Source of the DNA: JBLRWS01 sp047921075
Lineage (GTDB): Bacteria > Bacteroidota > Rhodothermia > Balneolales > Balneolaceae
Reading direction: 5' to 3'
Length of the DNA stretch: 44,263 bases
Assembly: GCA_047921075.1 (NCBI GenBank)
Contig: JBLRWS010000016.1
Coordinates: 1 to 44,263 of the forward strand
The notes beneath the pieces were generated by a model. That model saw nothing but the letters and a program-made list of their open reading frames with translations, had not been told where the DNA came from and made no database searches. This document shows positions 9,093 to 19,011 of this stretch, in pieces. The translations under genes and the position numbers were made by a program. How positions within the stretch are numbered: position 1 is the stretch's first letter; each line of letters opens with the position of its first letter.

Positions 9093-12000
9093 ATGCTACA
9101 TAGGTTACTAACTGCAATTACAATCCTTTTGCTGTCGTCTTCGGTGGCCCTTGCTCAAACGGGCTCCATCGTCGGTACAGTTACGGACGCATCCACTGGC
9201 GAAACGCTGCCGGGTGCCAACGTGACTCTTGCTGAGTTGGAACGAGGCGCAAACAGTGATATTGACGGAAATTACGCAATACGCAACGTGCGTGCGGGTA
9301 CCTACACCCTAACCGCAACATTTGTCGGATTTCGAACATTCAGACAAACCGTGCAAATCACAGCTGGTGTTGAAACCAGAGTGGATATCGAGATGGAAGT
9401 AGGAGCGATCGGCCTTGATGAGGTTGTCGTATCCGGCTACGCTCCATTAACCAAACGTGAAGTAACGGGTTCCATATCCAGTGTACGTGCACGAGATATT
9501 CAGGACGTACCGCTTCAAAATACAGAAGGCCTGCTGCAAGGACGTGCTGCCGGTGTTCGGGTAACGTCTGTATCGGGTAACCCCGGTGGAGCCTTTAACG
9601 TTCAGATTCGGGGTACCGGATCGATTAGTGCGGCTGGTGAGCCTCTATACATTGTAGATGGTGTACAGATGTCGTTCGATAATCAGACAAGCTTAATTAG
9701 CTCGTCTCCACTGAATGCCATTAACCCATCGGATATCGAATCCATTGAAGTATTGAAAGATGCGGGTTCTGCGGCGATTTATGGTGCTCAGGCGGCGGCC
9801 GGTGTGGTTATCATTACCACCAAGCGAGGCCGAGAAGGTACCACACAGGTTACGGCACGCGCCGAAGGCGGTGTCCGCTCACTGGCCCGAACAGTGGACT
9901 ACATCGATACCGATCAGTACCTCGATTTCTACACCGAGGGCTTTATGCTCAATAACGGCATACCGCTGTCAAATACCCAAGCATTTGAAAATTTCAGGGA
10001 AAATACCATTCGTCCATTTTTCCTGGCTAACTTTGGCTCACCAACGGGTGATACCCAACTCGCTAACTTCGATTGGCAGGATTTTATTTTTGATGATGGA
10101 TACTCGCAAAAATATAACCTGAGTGCCTCCGGTGGCGATGCTAAAACCCGGTTCTTTATCTCTGGTAACTATGAGGATACCGAAGGAACAGCGTTTAATA
10201 ACGACTTTACACGCCTCGCGGTACGTACCAACGTAGACCATCAGGTAACCGACCGTCTGAGTGGATCGGTTTCTTTGAACGTGGCCCAATCTACTCAATT
10301 TGGTGTGTGCCAGGGCGGGAACTTTATTAACTGTCCCGCTTCGCAGGCGATGTTTGAGCCGCCTTTTTCATTCCCATTCCTTGAGGATGGTTCATTCAAC
10401 CCCAACACCGGCTTTGGGTTGACAAACAATCCGGCCGTTGTACGCGATGAGGTAGACCGGGATGTAGTCATTCTTTCCATTATCGGTAATACGTCATTAA
10501 ACTACCGTTTTACGGATTGGTTGGATGTTCGTGGCTTTATAGGCCTGGATTATCGTGATACGAAAGACAATCGATTCGACTCTCCAGTGGCACAGCCTGC
10601 AGTCGGAGGCCGGTTAACATTTATTGACCGAAGCATTCGGAACTTTACAACAAACTTCCGGGTAAACGCACGGCGAACATTTGATAACGTGCATAACTTC
10701 AACGGTTTTGTAGGCGTTGAATACCGTCGCAACTTTTCCCAAAACCGTTTGGTAACAGGAGAAGGATTCCCCGGTTCATTTTTTAATGTACTGAGTGCAT
10801 CTTCAACCCCCACGAGTGCTGCAGGTACTGAGTCAGAATGGCGCTTAGGCAGTTACTTTGGAACGGTTCGTTACAACTATGACGAGCGGTACTACCTGAC
10901 TGTGATTGGTCGTGTTGACGGTCACTCTCGATTTGGTTCTGACACCCGCTGGGGCTTTTTCCCATCGTTCTCCGGTTCATGGAGAATTTCGGAAGAAAGC
11001 TTCTTTCAGTCCGGTGTGGTTAACGATCTGCGGCTTCGCGCCTCATTTGGAACTACCGGTAACGCCAGCATTGGTAACTTTGCGGCTCGCGGCCTCTTTT
11101 CAGCCGTTGGTTCTTTTCAGGGAACAACCGGCTTAACGCCAACGCAGCTCGCCAATGTGAACCTTGGGTGGGAAGAAGCGGAAGAGATCAACCTGGGTCT
11201 TGACTTTGAACTGTTGAACGGCCGTATATCCGGTGCAGTCGATGTGTTTAGAAAGGACAACAAGGACCTGCTTCTTGCACGCCAGCTCCCGACTGACAGT
11301 GGCTTTGGCTCCATTGCAGAAAACATTGGCCAGGTACGTAACGAAGGAATCGAGTTTGAACTTTCTTCCACCAACATCAATACCCGGTCGTTCATGTGGA
11401 CGTCTCGATTTAACATTGCGACAACACAGAACGAGATTCGATCGCTTCCTGAGGGTGCCATCAATCCGGACTCTCAATTCAATTCGCTTGTTGAAGGCGA
11501 GCCTATTGGCCGTATCCGCGTTCCCCGATGGGCCGGTGTGAACCCCGCTGACGGACGACCTATGTGGCTCGATGGCGATGGTAACCTCACCTTTACGCCA
11601 ACTCAGGCTGAGGATGCCGTAAATTATAAAAGCGGTGTTGAGAATACCTTTGGTGGATTTGGTAACACCTTCGCTTACAAAGGCGTTACGCTGGATGTAT
11701 TTTTCCAGGGAAGCTTTGGTCAGTGGGCCTTTGCAAGTACGGACTTCTTCTTTACCCGTACACCTGACTTCCTGATGAGTCTTGAAGAGCAGGTTCTGCA
11801 ACGGTGGCGCCAACCCGGTGATATCACACATATTCCTCGCGCAACGTTGGCTGGGGGTGATTTCCCTGAAACGAACAACTTCAGAACTCAAAACGGTACA
11901 CACGCAGTGTATAACTCAAGCTTTATCCGGTTAAAGGATATCACCCTGAGTTACAATCTGCCAACCGACGTGACCAGCCGCCTTGGATTGCGCAACGTGC

Positions 12001-12158
12001 GTCTGTTTGCTACCGGATTAAATATCGTAACCTGGTCGCAATGGCCATGGGCTGATCCTGAAGTCGCCTTCTCACCCACCGATATCTTTACGAACGTGAC
12101 GACGGCTCAACTGCCGACCGAACGCCAGTTTAGTGCCGGTATTGAAGTCAGCTTCTAA
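9093..12158 (+). CDS. SusC/RagA-type TonB-dependent outer-membrane transporter
   Basis: 1021 residues. Signal peptide to about residue 22 (SSSVALAQ), a carboxypeptidase-regulatory-like domain (~25-110, GTVTDASTGETLPGANV), the SusC linker DEVVVSGYA, a plug domain (~120-240) with VTSVSGNPGG, IRGTGSISA, PLYIVDGV and SIEVLKDAGSAAIYG, then a beta barrel ending in aromatic-rich strands (ERQFSAGIEVSF). It imports a polymer or oligomer through the outer membrane using TonB energy, together with the SusD partner that follows 35 bases later. No glycoside hydrolase or peptidase is in the same unit, so the substrate (glycan, peptide or other) is unknown. Confidence 0.96.
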   Translation: MLHRLLTAITILLLSSSVALAQTGSIVGTVTDASTGETLPGANVTLAELERGANSDIDGNYAIRNVRAGTYTLTATFVGFRTFRQTVQITAGVETRVDIEMEVGAIGLDEVVVSGYAPLTKREVTGSISSVRARDIQDVPLQNTEGLLQGRAAGVRVTSVSGNPGGAFNVQIRGTGSISAAGEPLYIVDGVQMSFDNQTSLISSSPLNAINPSDIESIEVLKDAGSAAIYGAQAAAGVVIITTKRGREGTTQVTARAEGGVRSLARTVDYIDTDQYLDFYTEGFMLNNGIPLSNTQAFENFRENTIRPFFLANFGSPTGDTQLANFDWQDFIFDDGYSQKYNLSASGGDAKTRFFISGNYEDTEGTAFNNDFTRLAVRTNVDHQVTDRLSGSVSLNVAQSTQFGVCQGGNFINCPASQAMFEPPFSFPFLEDGSFNPNTGFGLTNNPAVVRDEVDRDVVILSIIGNTSLNYRFTDWLDVRGFIGLDYRDTKDNRFDSPVAQPAVGGRLTFIDRSIRNFTTNFRVNARRTFDNVHNFNGFVGVEYRRNFSQNRLVTGEGFPGSFFNVLSASSTPTSAAGTESEWRLGSYFGTVRYNYDERYYLTVIGRVDGHSRFGSDTRWGFFPSFSGSWRISEESFFQSGVVNDLRLRASFGTTGNASIGNFAARGLFSAVGSFQGTTGLTPTQLANVNLGWEEAEEINLGLDFELLNGRISGAVDVFRKDNKDLLLARQLPTDSGFGSIAENIGQVRNEGIEFELSSTNINTRSFMWTSRFNIATTQNEIRSLPEGAINPDSQFNSLVEGEPIGRIRVPRWAGVNPADGRPMWLDGDGNLTFTPTQAEDAVNYKSGVENTFGGFGNTFAYKGVTLDVFFQGSFGQWAFASTDFFFTRTPDFLMSLEEQVLQRWRQPGDITHIPRATLAGGDFPETNNFRTQNGTHAVYNSSFIRLKDITLSYNLPTDVTSRLGLRNVRLFATGLNIVTWSQWPWADPEVAFSPTDIFTNVTTAQLPTERQFSAGIEVSF

Positions 12159-12193
12159 GCCACTGTCAACAAGAAATTAAATTATATTCTATA

Positions 12194-13756
12194 ATGAACT
12201 ACTTTAAAAAATTAACGTACGCACTATCACTCCTGCTGGTTGCAGGGTTGATAGGGTGTAACGATGTTCTTGAACGAGTAGAGCCTTCCACATCGGTTTC
12301 AGGTGAAGTTGCACTCAACTCACCGGATGGGGTAAACTCTATTCGCGCATCGATGTATTCAAAGATTCGTGCAAGCTTTACGATGACAACGGAATACTTC
12401 GTAGGCCCGTCAGCACTGGCTGATGAGACCAGAAACCGTGGAGGTTCAACCCGTTTCCAGGCACTTGCTACTGCTGTTGGAACAAGCGGAACCGCACATA
12501 TCGGTTCGTTTGGTCCCTCATTCAATATTATTCAGGATGCAAACCTGCTCATCGGTGCGGTACCTGAAGGGGTTGTGCCACCGGCTACCCTGCAGCGGTT
12601 TCGGGGTGAAGCTTATGCCTTGCGGGCATTCGCGCTTCACCACTCCGTACGCGGTTTAGGGTACGAACCGGGTAACTTTGAGCAGGGTCCCGAACCGAAT
12701 TGGGACCTGGGTACGGTAATCCGTACGGAACCGGTACTGGATGTAGCGGATGCCGATCTTCGGCCACGAAGTTCGGTAACTGATGTCTATGCTCAGATTC
12801 TGGATGACCTGAGTGAAGCTAAAAGACTACTTTCAGGAACAACGGATAACACCTTCGTCTCTGAGCCGTTTGTGGATGGTCTGATTGCTCGTGTGAACTT
12901 GTACGCAGGAAACTGGCCACAAGCTGCCCAAGCGGCACAAGACGCCATAGACAACTTTACAGGTGATTTGGTTGATGACCGTGATGGAGTTGCAGGAATG
13001 TTCTTTGAATCTGAGGGCAACCACCCGGAAGCACTGTTCAAGCTCATTGTGAACCCAAATACTGAGGGTATTGGTGGAAGTAACGTGAACAACGGACTTG
13101 CTGCTTATACCTCAACTCAATGGGTAGCGCAAATCCCGACTCAATTTGTAATGGATCTTTATGAGGAAGATGATTTCCGCATTGGATCGTTCGTAATTGA
13201 TGACGAAACGGGTGAAATAGCTCTTGATCAGTTTGGCCGCCGAGTTTACGAAGGCGGTTGGTATCAGCCATGCTTCAATGATCAGCAGAATACTGTAGCT
13301 GGAAACTGTAATGCCAACGATGATGCGTTATCTACAAATAAGTGGAATGGAGACAAAGGCAACATGGCCGATGACATTCCGTACATGCGTGTCGCCGAAA
13401 TGTACCTGATTCGGGCAGAGGCATTAGCCAAAGCTTCTGGAAATCCTCTGGATGGTGTTGGCCCGTTAAATACGTTGCGAAATGCACGTGGATTGGATAA
13501 CATCGAAGTTGCAAACCCCGCTGCACTCCTCTCTTTAGAAGCATTTGAAGACGAGATACTCAATGAAAGAGTTCGGGAATTAGTAGTTGAAGGCCACCGT
13601 TTCTGGGATCTCAAGCGATTGGGACGAGACATTCGTAATCCTGACGGATCACTCAAAATGTCGTCTGACGCTTTCAGAATTCTTGCTCCACTTGGGACAA
13701 ACGAACTGAATACCAACGAGTTGCTTCGTCAGAATCCCGGCTATACAGGATTTTAA
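12194..13756 (+). CDS. SusD/RagB-type substrate-binding lipoprotein
   Basis: 520 residues with lipobox LIGC (Cys22). The SusD helical scaffold is visible: RFRGEAYALRAFALHHSVRGLG near residue 140, ARVNLYAGNWPQAAQAAQ (TPR-like), PYMRVAEMYLIRAEALAKASG, and the family's C-terminal NERVRELVVEGHRFWDLKRLG. It is a surface lipoprotein that forms the lid over the SusC barrel and binds the substrate. It is co-transcribed with susC (35-base gap) and followed 31 bases later by another lipoprotein, as is usual for these operons. Confidence 0.96.
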   Translation: MNYFKKLTYALSLLLVAGLIGCNDVLERVEPSTSVSGEVALNSPDGVNSIRASMYSKIRASFTMTTEYFVGPSALADETRNRGGSTRFQALATAVGTSGTAHIGSFGPSFNIIQDANLLIGAVPEGVVPPATLQRFRGEAYALRAFALHHSVRGLGYEPGNFEQGPEPNWDLGTVIRTEPVLDVADADLRPRSSVTDVYAQILDDLSEAKRLLSGTTDNTFVSEPFVDGLIARVNLYAGNWPQAAQAAQDAIDNFTGDLVDDRDGVAGMFFESEGNHPEALFKLIVNPNTEGIGGSNVNNGLAAYTSTQWVAQIPTQFVMDLYEEDDFRIGSFVIDDETGEIALDQFGRRVYEGGWYQPCFNDQQNTVAGNCNANDDALSTNKWNGDKGNMADDIPYMRVAEMYLIRAEALAKASGNPLDGVGPLNTLRNARGLDNIEVANPAALLSLEAFEDEILNERVRELVVEGHRFWDLKRLGRDIRNPDGSLKMSSDAFRILAPLGTNELNTNELLRQNPGYTGF

Positions 13757-13787
13757 TCAATAATATTGAAAATCTATTTCTTCTATT

Positions 13788-14228
13788 ATGAAACGTACTT
13801 TAATCATACTAACAATCTTACCACTTCTGTTTCTTGGTTGTGATGATTTATTCTCAACCGGTGACACAGAACGAGTGTTTGATGGTGAACAACTGGGGCT
13901 CTTTCCCCTGTTTCAAGAATCAAACATTAGCGCAGGTAGTGAAACTGTAGAGGTGCAGCTTATTGCGGCACAACGTGACAGTGATCTATCTGTAAACTAT
14001 GCGATTGGTAATGGCTCTACTGCACAGGAAGGTGTCCACTTTACGTTTGGCACACCATCTCCTGTAACATTGTCGGCCAATACAAGTACTGTTAATATTG
14101 TAATCAATTACATTGAAGACAGTCTTGACCCCGGGCAACGTGTTGATTTGTTCATCGAGTTAACCGATGCAAACACCGTAGAACCTGCCGAAAACCTGAA
14201 AAGAGCGGAAATTAGAATTCGTCCTTAA
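13788..14228 (+). CDS. small lipoprotein with Calx-beta/DUF4843-like domain
   Basis: 146 residues with lipobox FLGC (Cys18). The remainder is one beta-rich domain; VNYAIGNGSTAQEGVHFTF followed by a strand pair and VNIVINYIEDSLDPGQRVDLFIEL resembles Calx-beta and DUF4843-type modules often found downstream of susCD (my recognition, no search). It probably sits on the cell surface with the SusCD complex. It follows susD by 31 bases and is closed by a terminator, so it ends the susCD transcript. Confidence 0.78.
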   Translation: MKRTLIILTILPLLFLGCDDLFSTGDTERVFDGEQLGLFPLFQESNISAGSETVEVQLIAAQRDSDLSVNYAIGNGSTAQEGVHFTFGTPSPVTLSANTSTVNIVINYIEDSLDPGQRVDLFIELTDANTVEPAENLKRAEIRIRP

Positions 14229-14246
14229 CAGGCAGATAATTTCTAT

Positions 14247-14284
14247 AAAGCCATCTCCGTTTATACGGAGGTGGCTTTTTTTAT
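14247..14284 (+). terminator. rho-independent terminator of the susCD operon
   Basis: A 14-bp stem (14247-14260 with 14265-14278, one G-T wobble) with a TTAT loop runs into a T tract. It closes the transcript of susC, susD and the small lipoprotein. Confidence 0.9.
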
Positions 14285-14338
14285 ATTCACCGATAAACAA
14301 CTATTTTTTATTTCTATCATAAATTGAATTGAGTTTGT

Positions 14339-15028
14339 ATGAAGTCCATTTACGTAATAGCGATACTATTTTTTACCACCATTTTAGCCGGATGCATTTC
14401 CACTCCGGATCCGGTACAAGTAAACAGGGTTGATTTATTGTTAAATGTGGGTGGCTTAAGCTCTCCTTTAACTCAAAATTCCGATACACTAATCGTTGAT
14501 GAACTGAAGTTTTCTCTTGATCAATCAATATTTGATTTCGACAATGGAGATTTACAGATTGGGACCTCGGGTCAGCTGTCAACCTTAATTTTTGCTTATG
14601 AGGGACAGTTTGAGGGTGTTGATCGATTAATTCTCTCTGCACCTCTTGGAGTTGCTGAGCTTGAGACGGCTGATAATTATAGAATGGAAGTAGCACCGGT
14701 ACCTAACTCTGCTTTAATCGATGACCGGGATTTCTTTGGTGAACAGGAAAACTTCTCATTTATCATGAGTGGTACCTATAACGGGTTTCGTTTCTTCTAT
14801 ACGTCTACGATTACATTTGATAAAGACTTCCCGCTGGGCAGCATTCGATTTGAGCCGCCGAATGAAACGCTCGTGGTTACCAAAAGAATGAATATTGCCA
14901 GTATTGTTATTGATTCTGAAGGGAATTTGCTGGATCCAAATCTTGAAGAGAATGCTGCCGTTATAGATTCATTATTTCAGGAAAGTATTAACGTTGAGGC
15001 ATTTATTGATAATCGATCGATTATGTAA
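14339..15028 (+). CDS. lipoprotein of unknown function
   Basis: 229 residues with lipobox LAGC (Cys19). The mature part looks beta-rich (alternating hydrophobic strands such as DRLILSAPLGVAELE and FRFFYTSTITF), with no motif I recognise. It lies about 55 bases after the susCD terminator, so it has its own promoter or depends on read-through. Its position suggests a surface protein linked to the SusCD unit, but that is only by neighbourhood. Confidence 0.7.
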   Translation: MKSIYVIAILFFTTILAGCISTPDPVQVNRVDLLLNVGGLSSPLTQNSDTLIVDELKFSLDQSIFDFDNGDLQIGTSGQLSTLIFAYEGQFEGVDRLILSAPLGVAELETADNYRMEVAPVPNSALIDDRDFFGEQENFSFIMSGTYNGFRFFYTSTITFDKDFPLGSIRFEPPNETLVVTKRMNIASIVIDSEGNLLDPNLEENAAVIDSLFQESINVEAFIDNRSIM

Positions 15029-15372
15029 AAAAATCGTTCCATAAGTATTAGAGCCACTGCAGAACCGGGATATTCTCTCTCTTAAAATTCTCAGTTACTG
15101 CCGGATACCCGCCGGAGCAAATCAACCGCCCGGCGGTTTTGGGTACTGCCGCCTGTCCCGACGGCTTTTGAATCGGGGACCGTTCAAAAGTATCCTAAGA
15201 ATCACTGTAAATGTGATTTCAAATAATGAATTTCAGAATCTGCAATCTAAAATTAGCGATCATATGCAGGATGACGTAATCTTCTCCATAAGCATAACAC
15301 GCAGGCTTGTCCATTACCCACACGAATCAACACAGAACCAATTTAAGAATCGAACTCAGGTAAAAAAGTATT
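15029..15372. other. 344-base non-coding gap with small GC-rich inverted repeats
   Basis: No gene is supported here. Short GC-rich inverted repeats lie at 15100-15116 (GCCGGATACCCGCCGG) and 15124-15138 (AACCGCCCGGCGGTT), with a CCCGA...TCGGG pair around 15157-15177. Words such as GTACTGCC and CCGGAG recur in the hairpin cluster at the end of the window (43997-44150), so this may be a degraded copy of the same kind of extragenic repeat. The gap lies between convergent genes. Confidence 0.45.
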
Positions 15373-16452
15373 CTAAAAGTTGAAATCGTAGATTTGAACG
15401 TGGTCATTTAAGCCTACAGTTCCTGCAGCGACCATGATATTGTTGTGAATATGAATGAGATCAAAGCCTAAGGGCAGATCAAATTCACCAAGTTTTTCAC
15501 CTGACATTGAGAACACTTTATATGGAGGGGTATCGTGTGTTTTAACCCATATCCTGTTCTGTTGGTCCAGGATTACTTTGGTGGCTGCAGGCTTATAGGT
15601 AGGTATATGCTGGTCTACAATGGCTAAAAAGTCAAAACCGGCTACCATTCTTGCCGTAAGCATATCTGTATTCGTAATTTCTTGCGATGGAATAGGTAAC
15701 ATAAAATCACTCAATGGTTTTAGTGAGTGATCATACAGCGTCACATGTCCATTTTGGGTATTGAAAAGAAGAACATATTCATGATTTACGGATACCAGGT
15801 GTGGCTTCGAGAATGGACGCTTTGTTTGCTGAAACGAATCTGATATGAGGTATTCCTCATGCAGATAGTCAAGACAGGCCTCGATATGATAATCCATATT
15901 TGTAATGGTAGCTGAACAAACTTCGGCCATTTCTTGATATAAGCCGGGCTTTACTTCAGCTTCTTTAAAGCGCTGAATTAGAAAGTGCCCCTCCCCGTCA
16001 GAATGGATGAACCTGAAAGGATCGTCGGGATGTTGTACTGTTTGATTTAACTCAAACGTATGTTCATAGACGTCATTTTTATTCACTCGGTAGTCAACGA
16101 CAAAGAGTCGATTGTCAGGGTCTGTAAAGACATTTCCTATCGCTTGATATCGTCCAGTGCCGGCGCCAGCCTCACCAAATGAAGCGATATGTTCGCCAGC
16201 AGAGGACATCACATGGATACGCCCGGCCCGCCAATCGGCAATTATTATATCTCCGGTAGAATTAGTTGTTACAGCACTCACTTCTAATAGGTGCTCGCCG
16301 TTTATTTCTTCAATCGTTAATCCCTCACTGAGGATAAGTTCGAAGCCCTCTTTCGTATCTGAAGTACATGATTGTAGGAGAACGAAAGAGAGTGCACATA
16401 GGATGGATACAAAGCAGGGTTTAGGTTCTGCAAAAATTGATATACACATCAT
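15373..16452 (-). CDS. 6-bladed beta-propeller (NHL-like) lipoprotein
   Basis: 359 residues starting with tandem ATGs (16452 and 16449). Signal peptide with lipobox LQSC (Cys29). The body shows repeated blades of the 6-bladed propeller type: GDIIIADWRAGRIHVMSSAG, GNVFTDPDNRLFVVDYR, NRIWVKTHDTPPYKVFSMSG. Such lipoproteins are frequent in Bacteroidota, probably as surface or periplasmic binding scaffolds; no catalytic role is known to me. A second member lies at 34005-35054 in the repeat-flanked insert. It is transcribed toward the susCD locus and appears to be a single-gene unit. Confidence 0.8.
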   Translation of the reverse strand: MMCISIFAEPKPCFVSILCALSFVLLQSCTSDTKEGFELILSEGLTIEEINGEHLLEVSAVTTNSTGDIIIADWRAGRIHVMSSAGEHIASFGEAGAGTGRYQAIGNVFTDPDNRLFVVDYRVNKNDVYEHTFELNQTVQHPDDPFRFIHSDGEGHFLIQRFKEAEVKPGLYQEMAEVCSATITNMDYHIEACLDYLHEEYLISDSFQQTKRPFSKPHLVSVNHEYVLLFNTQNGHVTLYDHSLKPLSDFMLPIPSQEITNTDMLTARMVAGFDFLAIVDQHIPTYKPAATKVILDQQNRIWVKTHDTPPYKVFSMSGEKLGEFDLPLGFDLIHIHNNIMVAAGTVGLNDHVQIYDFNF

Positions 16453-16613
16453 AGTAAAAGATCTGAGCAGACGTTAAGTTACATGCATTTTTCAGGATAG
16501 CTTGAAAAGTAACCGAAGGGCAATAAAAAAGAAAGAGATCTCTTCTCATTTACACCTCTTTCAATGGTTAAAATGCCGTTAGCGCTTCTCAGTACATAAG
16601 TAGCATCTCACGA

Positions 16614-17339
16614 TTAATTTTGCGTGTTTTGCACCAGAGAGTTATAGTGCCGGAAGAGGCTGGCTACATCGGAGGGGTTCGTGTAATCGATGTTATTGGC
16701 CGATACAAATGATGCAATCTCATCTTCATAGTCTTTGAAGTATCCGCGAAGCCTGCGTTCATCGAGGCGTCGAAGGCGGTCTATATTCCCACTTTTCTCT
16801 CTCACATAGTAGTTTTCGTTTGGCCTGTACACATCATTTCTGGTGGCAACGCCATAGGATGCCGTATCCTCAATTAAATTCGTTGTGTGTTTGACGAAAA
16901 AGGTGAGGGCCCCATCTTCAAGTATTTGAACAAAATCACTTTCATCCAAACGGCTGGCGTCAAACCCTTTTTTAAATGTGTGAGCAACACCGTTTATCTG
17001 GAGGGTAAATTCACGAATAAGTTGACCATCTATACGGTGTGCTTCTCCATTTGACATAAAATCAACACTCTGATTGTAGGTATTATACCGAAGTTGCATG
17101 GTTTCAGTCGTTCTTCCATTAGGCAAGATGATGGTGCCAGGGAGAAAATCATCAACCAAGAAGGGTGTTCCGTCAATATTGACTTCCCGATGAAGAGGGA
17201 TTTGATCACTTTCTACGATCATGCGTAATTGGCGATCAGAAATATATTCAATTCCCTGGGCCTTTACCGTTAAGGGGTGAAAGAGTGTAGCAACTAAAAG
17301 TGCTAACATGGAGCCGATTAAAAATTTTATAGGCTTCAT
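16614..17339 (-). CDS. exported protein of unknown function
   Basis: 241 residues from ATG 17339 (the frame extends three codons to a TTG at 17348, but the ATG gives a normal signal peptide MKPIKFLIGSMLALL...VKAQG, likely cut after KAQ or KA). The mature protein looks beta-rich in its first half (FLVDDFLPGTIILPNGR, MQLRYNTYNQSVDFM) and helical and charged at the end (IDRLRRLDERRLRGYFKDYEDEI). I do not recognise the family. It lies 56 bases downstream of the GWxTD gene on the same strand, so the two may be co-transcribed. Confidence 0.7.
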   Translation of the reverse strand: MKPIKFLIGSMLALLVATLFHPLTVKAQGIEYISDRQLRMIVESDQIPLHREVNIDGTPFLVDDFLPGTIILPNGRTTETMQLRYNTYNQSVDFMSNGEAHRIDGQLIREFTLQINGVAHTFKKGFDASRLDESDFVQILEDGALTFFVKHTTNLIEDTASYGVATRNDVYRPNENYYVREKSGNIDRLRRLDERRLRGYFKDYEDEIASFVSANNIDYTNPSDVASLFRHYNSLVQNTQN

Positions 17340-17395
17340 AAGTATCAATTTGTATTAGAGTTGAATGCCAACATACCAAGTAAGAAAAAATAAAA

Positions 17396-18838
17396 TCACA
17401 ACCGCCGGGTCAATATCCCGCCCGTGCGCCACAGCTGGCTCTGCTGATACATAATGTTAAAGTAGTTGTTGTTGCGCTGCAGGATGTAGTGATGAAACGG
17501 ATAGTACTGGTTGAAATTCCGGTTGCGCTCAAAAAAGAAATTGGTGCGCGGGTCGCGCCGGTCATAGGAATAAGACCACTGCATTCGGTTTAAACTACGA
17601 TCGATATACCACGGGGGGCCAAACAGAATATAGATCATACCAAGATCGGTTTTCCACCCCTCCTTGAAGTTGGTAAACTGTTTGTTCGCTTCTTCAACAC
17701 GCTGGTAATACAGTTCAATCACACCCCGTGCGCGCTGCTCACCTCCAACGTTAGACAGCCAAAACCGATCGACCGCCTCCTTCAGCTTGTCGGTGTCTTC
17801 AATCGCCATCATCTCTTTGTATTCACGCTCATCCATCAGATAAATTAGAGGCTCGGCCATCTCTTTAGGCGTGAGAACATTTGGAAAATTTTCCTGTAGA
17901 ATGGCAAAATCACGCGCTTTAAAGAGCTCGTTGCCATCTCCATCCACCATCTCCACTTCAAACCGGTAGTTGCCCTGCTGCAAATCCTTTGTGTGGTATT
18001 TAAATTCTATAAGAACGCTTCCGGGCTGATCAAGCCGCCGAACATTTTCATCAACCAGATCGGGCGAGCGCATGTCTATGCCCCGGTATTGAATAGAGGA
18101 GACGGAGTAGTTGTTAAAATGCATGGGCCGGGCATAGGTTGTATCGGCCGTAAAATGGATTAGCTGAGCATTTATAGTGAGCGGATCGTCCAGGTCGTTA
18201 TTGGTAACCTGAAACGTAAACTTCAGGCTGTCTTCAGCCATCGGGATGGAATAGGTCGTAACCGGGATAAATTGCGCCCCCGGCTCCTCAAGGCTTTTGG
18301 ATTGAAGCAGAATCGAGGTGAGGTTTACAAAGGGATTTTCAGGATCTGGAATCTGAGCGGTGGTGTTCAAGTTAACGGCTTTGCCCGACGATGCGTCGGC
18401 AACGGTTACATCAATCTCGTACGAACCGGGTTCAACCTCAAAATCCCGAATGTGGGTAAACTTATCGGGGCTTTGATAGAGCCGCGTGTTATTGGTCGAA
18501 GAAATTTCAAACGTCTCATTGAAGGTTTTGGTAAACGAGCCGTCCGTTTGGTTGATTCTGACCTCGATATTGATCAGCCCAAAGGTTTTGCCATCTTCAT
18601 CTGTGCGGTACACAAGGCTGCCCTGTACAATCTCTGACGTGATGTTGATGATCGCTTCGTCTTGCTCGTTCAATAGCCCAATGGCCGACATCGATACCTC
18701 AGGATATCCGTCGCGGAATTCAAACTCACCACCGCGGTTTACATCCGGATTGGATGTGGTTGCACAACCAAATCCAATAACGGCGAGAAATGCTATCAGA
18801 ACAGCTCGGGGAATATGATATGTGATTTTTGAGATCAC
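17396..18838 (-). CDS. GWxTD-domain lipoprotein
   Basis: I place the start at GTG 18838, giving 480 residues and a lipoprotein signal with lipobox GFGC (Cys25). The open frame reaches 18916 but begins there with a TTG and has no ATG. After the lipobox come beta-rich domains (~30-330) and then the GWxTD domain: EGWKTDLGMIYILFGPPWYIDRS with MQWSYSY downstream, all canonical. It faces the periplasm or cell surface. Function of the family is not established. It is divergent from pyruvate kinase and probably co-transcribed with the unknown exported gene at 16614-17339. Confidence 0.85.
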   Translation of the reverse strand: MISKITYHIPRAVLIAFLAVIGFGCATTSNPDVNRGGEFEFRDGYPEVSMSAIGLLNEQDEAIINITSEIVQGSLVYRTDEDGKTFGLINIEVRINQTDGSFTKTFNETFEISSTNNTRLYQSPDKFTHIRDFEVEPGSYEIDVTVADASSGKAVNLNTTAQIPDPENPFVNLTSILLQSKSLEEPGAQFIPVTTYSIPMAEDSLKFTFQVTNNDLDDPLTINAQLIHFTADTTYARPMHFNNYSVSSIQYRGIDMRSPDLVDENVRRLDQPGSVLIEFKYHTKDLQQGNYRFEVEMVDGDGNELFKARDFAILQENFPNVLTPKEMAEPLIYLMDEREYKEMMAIEDTDKLKEAVDRFWLSNVGGEQRARGVIELYYQRVEEANKQFTNFKEGWKTDLGMIYILFGPPWYIDRSLNRMQWSYSYDRRDPRTNFFFERNRNFNQYYPFHHYILQRNNNYFNIMYQQSQLWRTGGILTRRL

Positions 18839-19011
18839 GATGATGTAAGTAACAATTATTTCAAGAAGTATTAAAGTTTTTTTGTCGTAAAAACGAACCT
18901 TTTTGGTAACGCACAAAAAAGTTTTCTGTTATGTTATGATGCCAAAATCGCCAATACGGGTATTAATCGTTATCTTGTCGCCACTGAACAGAAATATCAT
19001 TTATCAAACGT

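Noticed and set aside
15168..15383. Open frame of 71 codons in the gap before the propeller gene
   Set aside because: No recognisable sequence pattern, no start context, and it overlaps the end of a real gene on the other strand.
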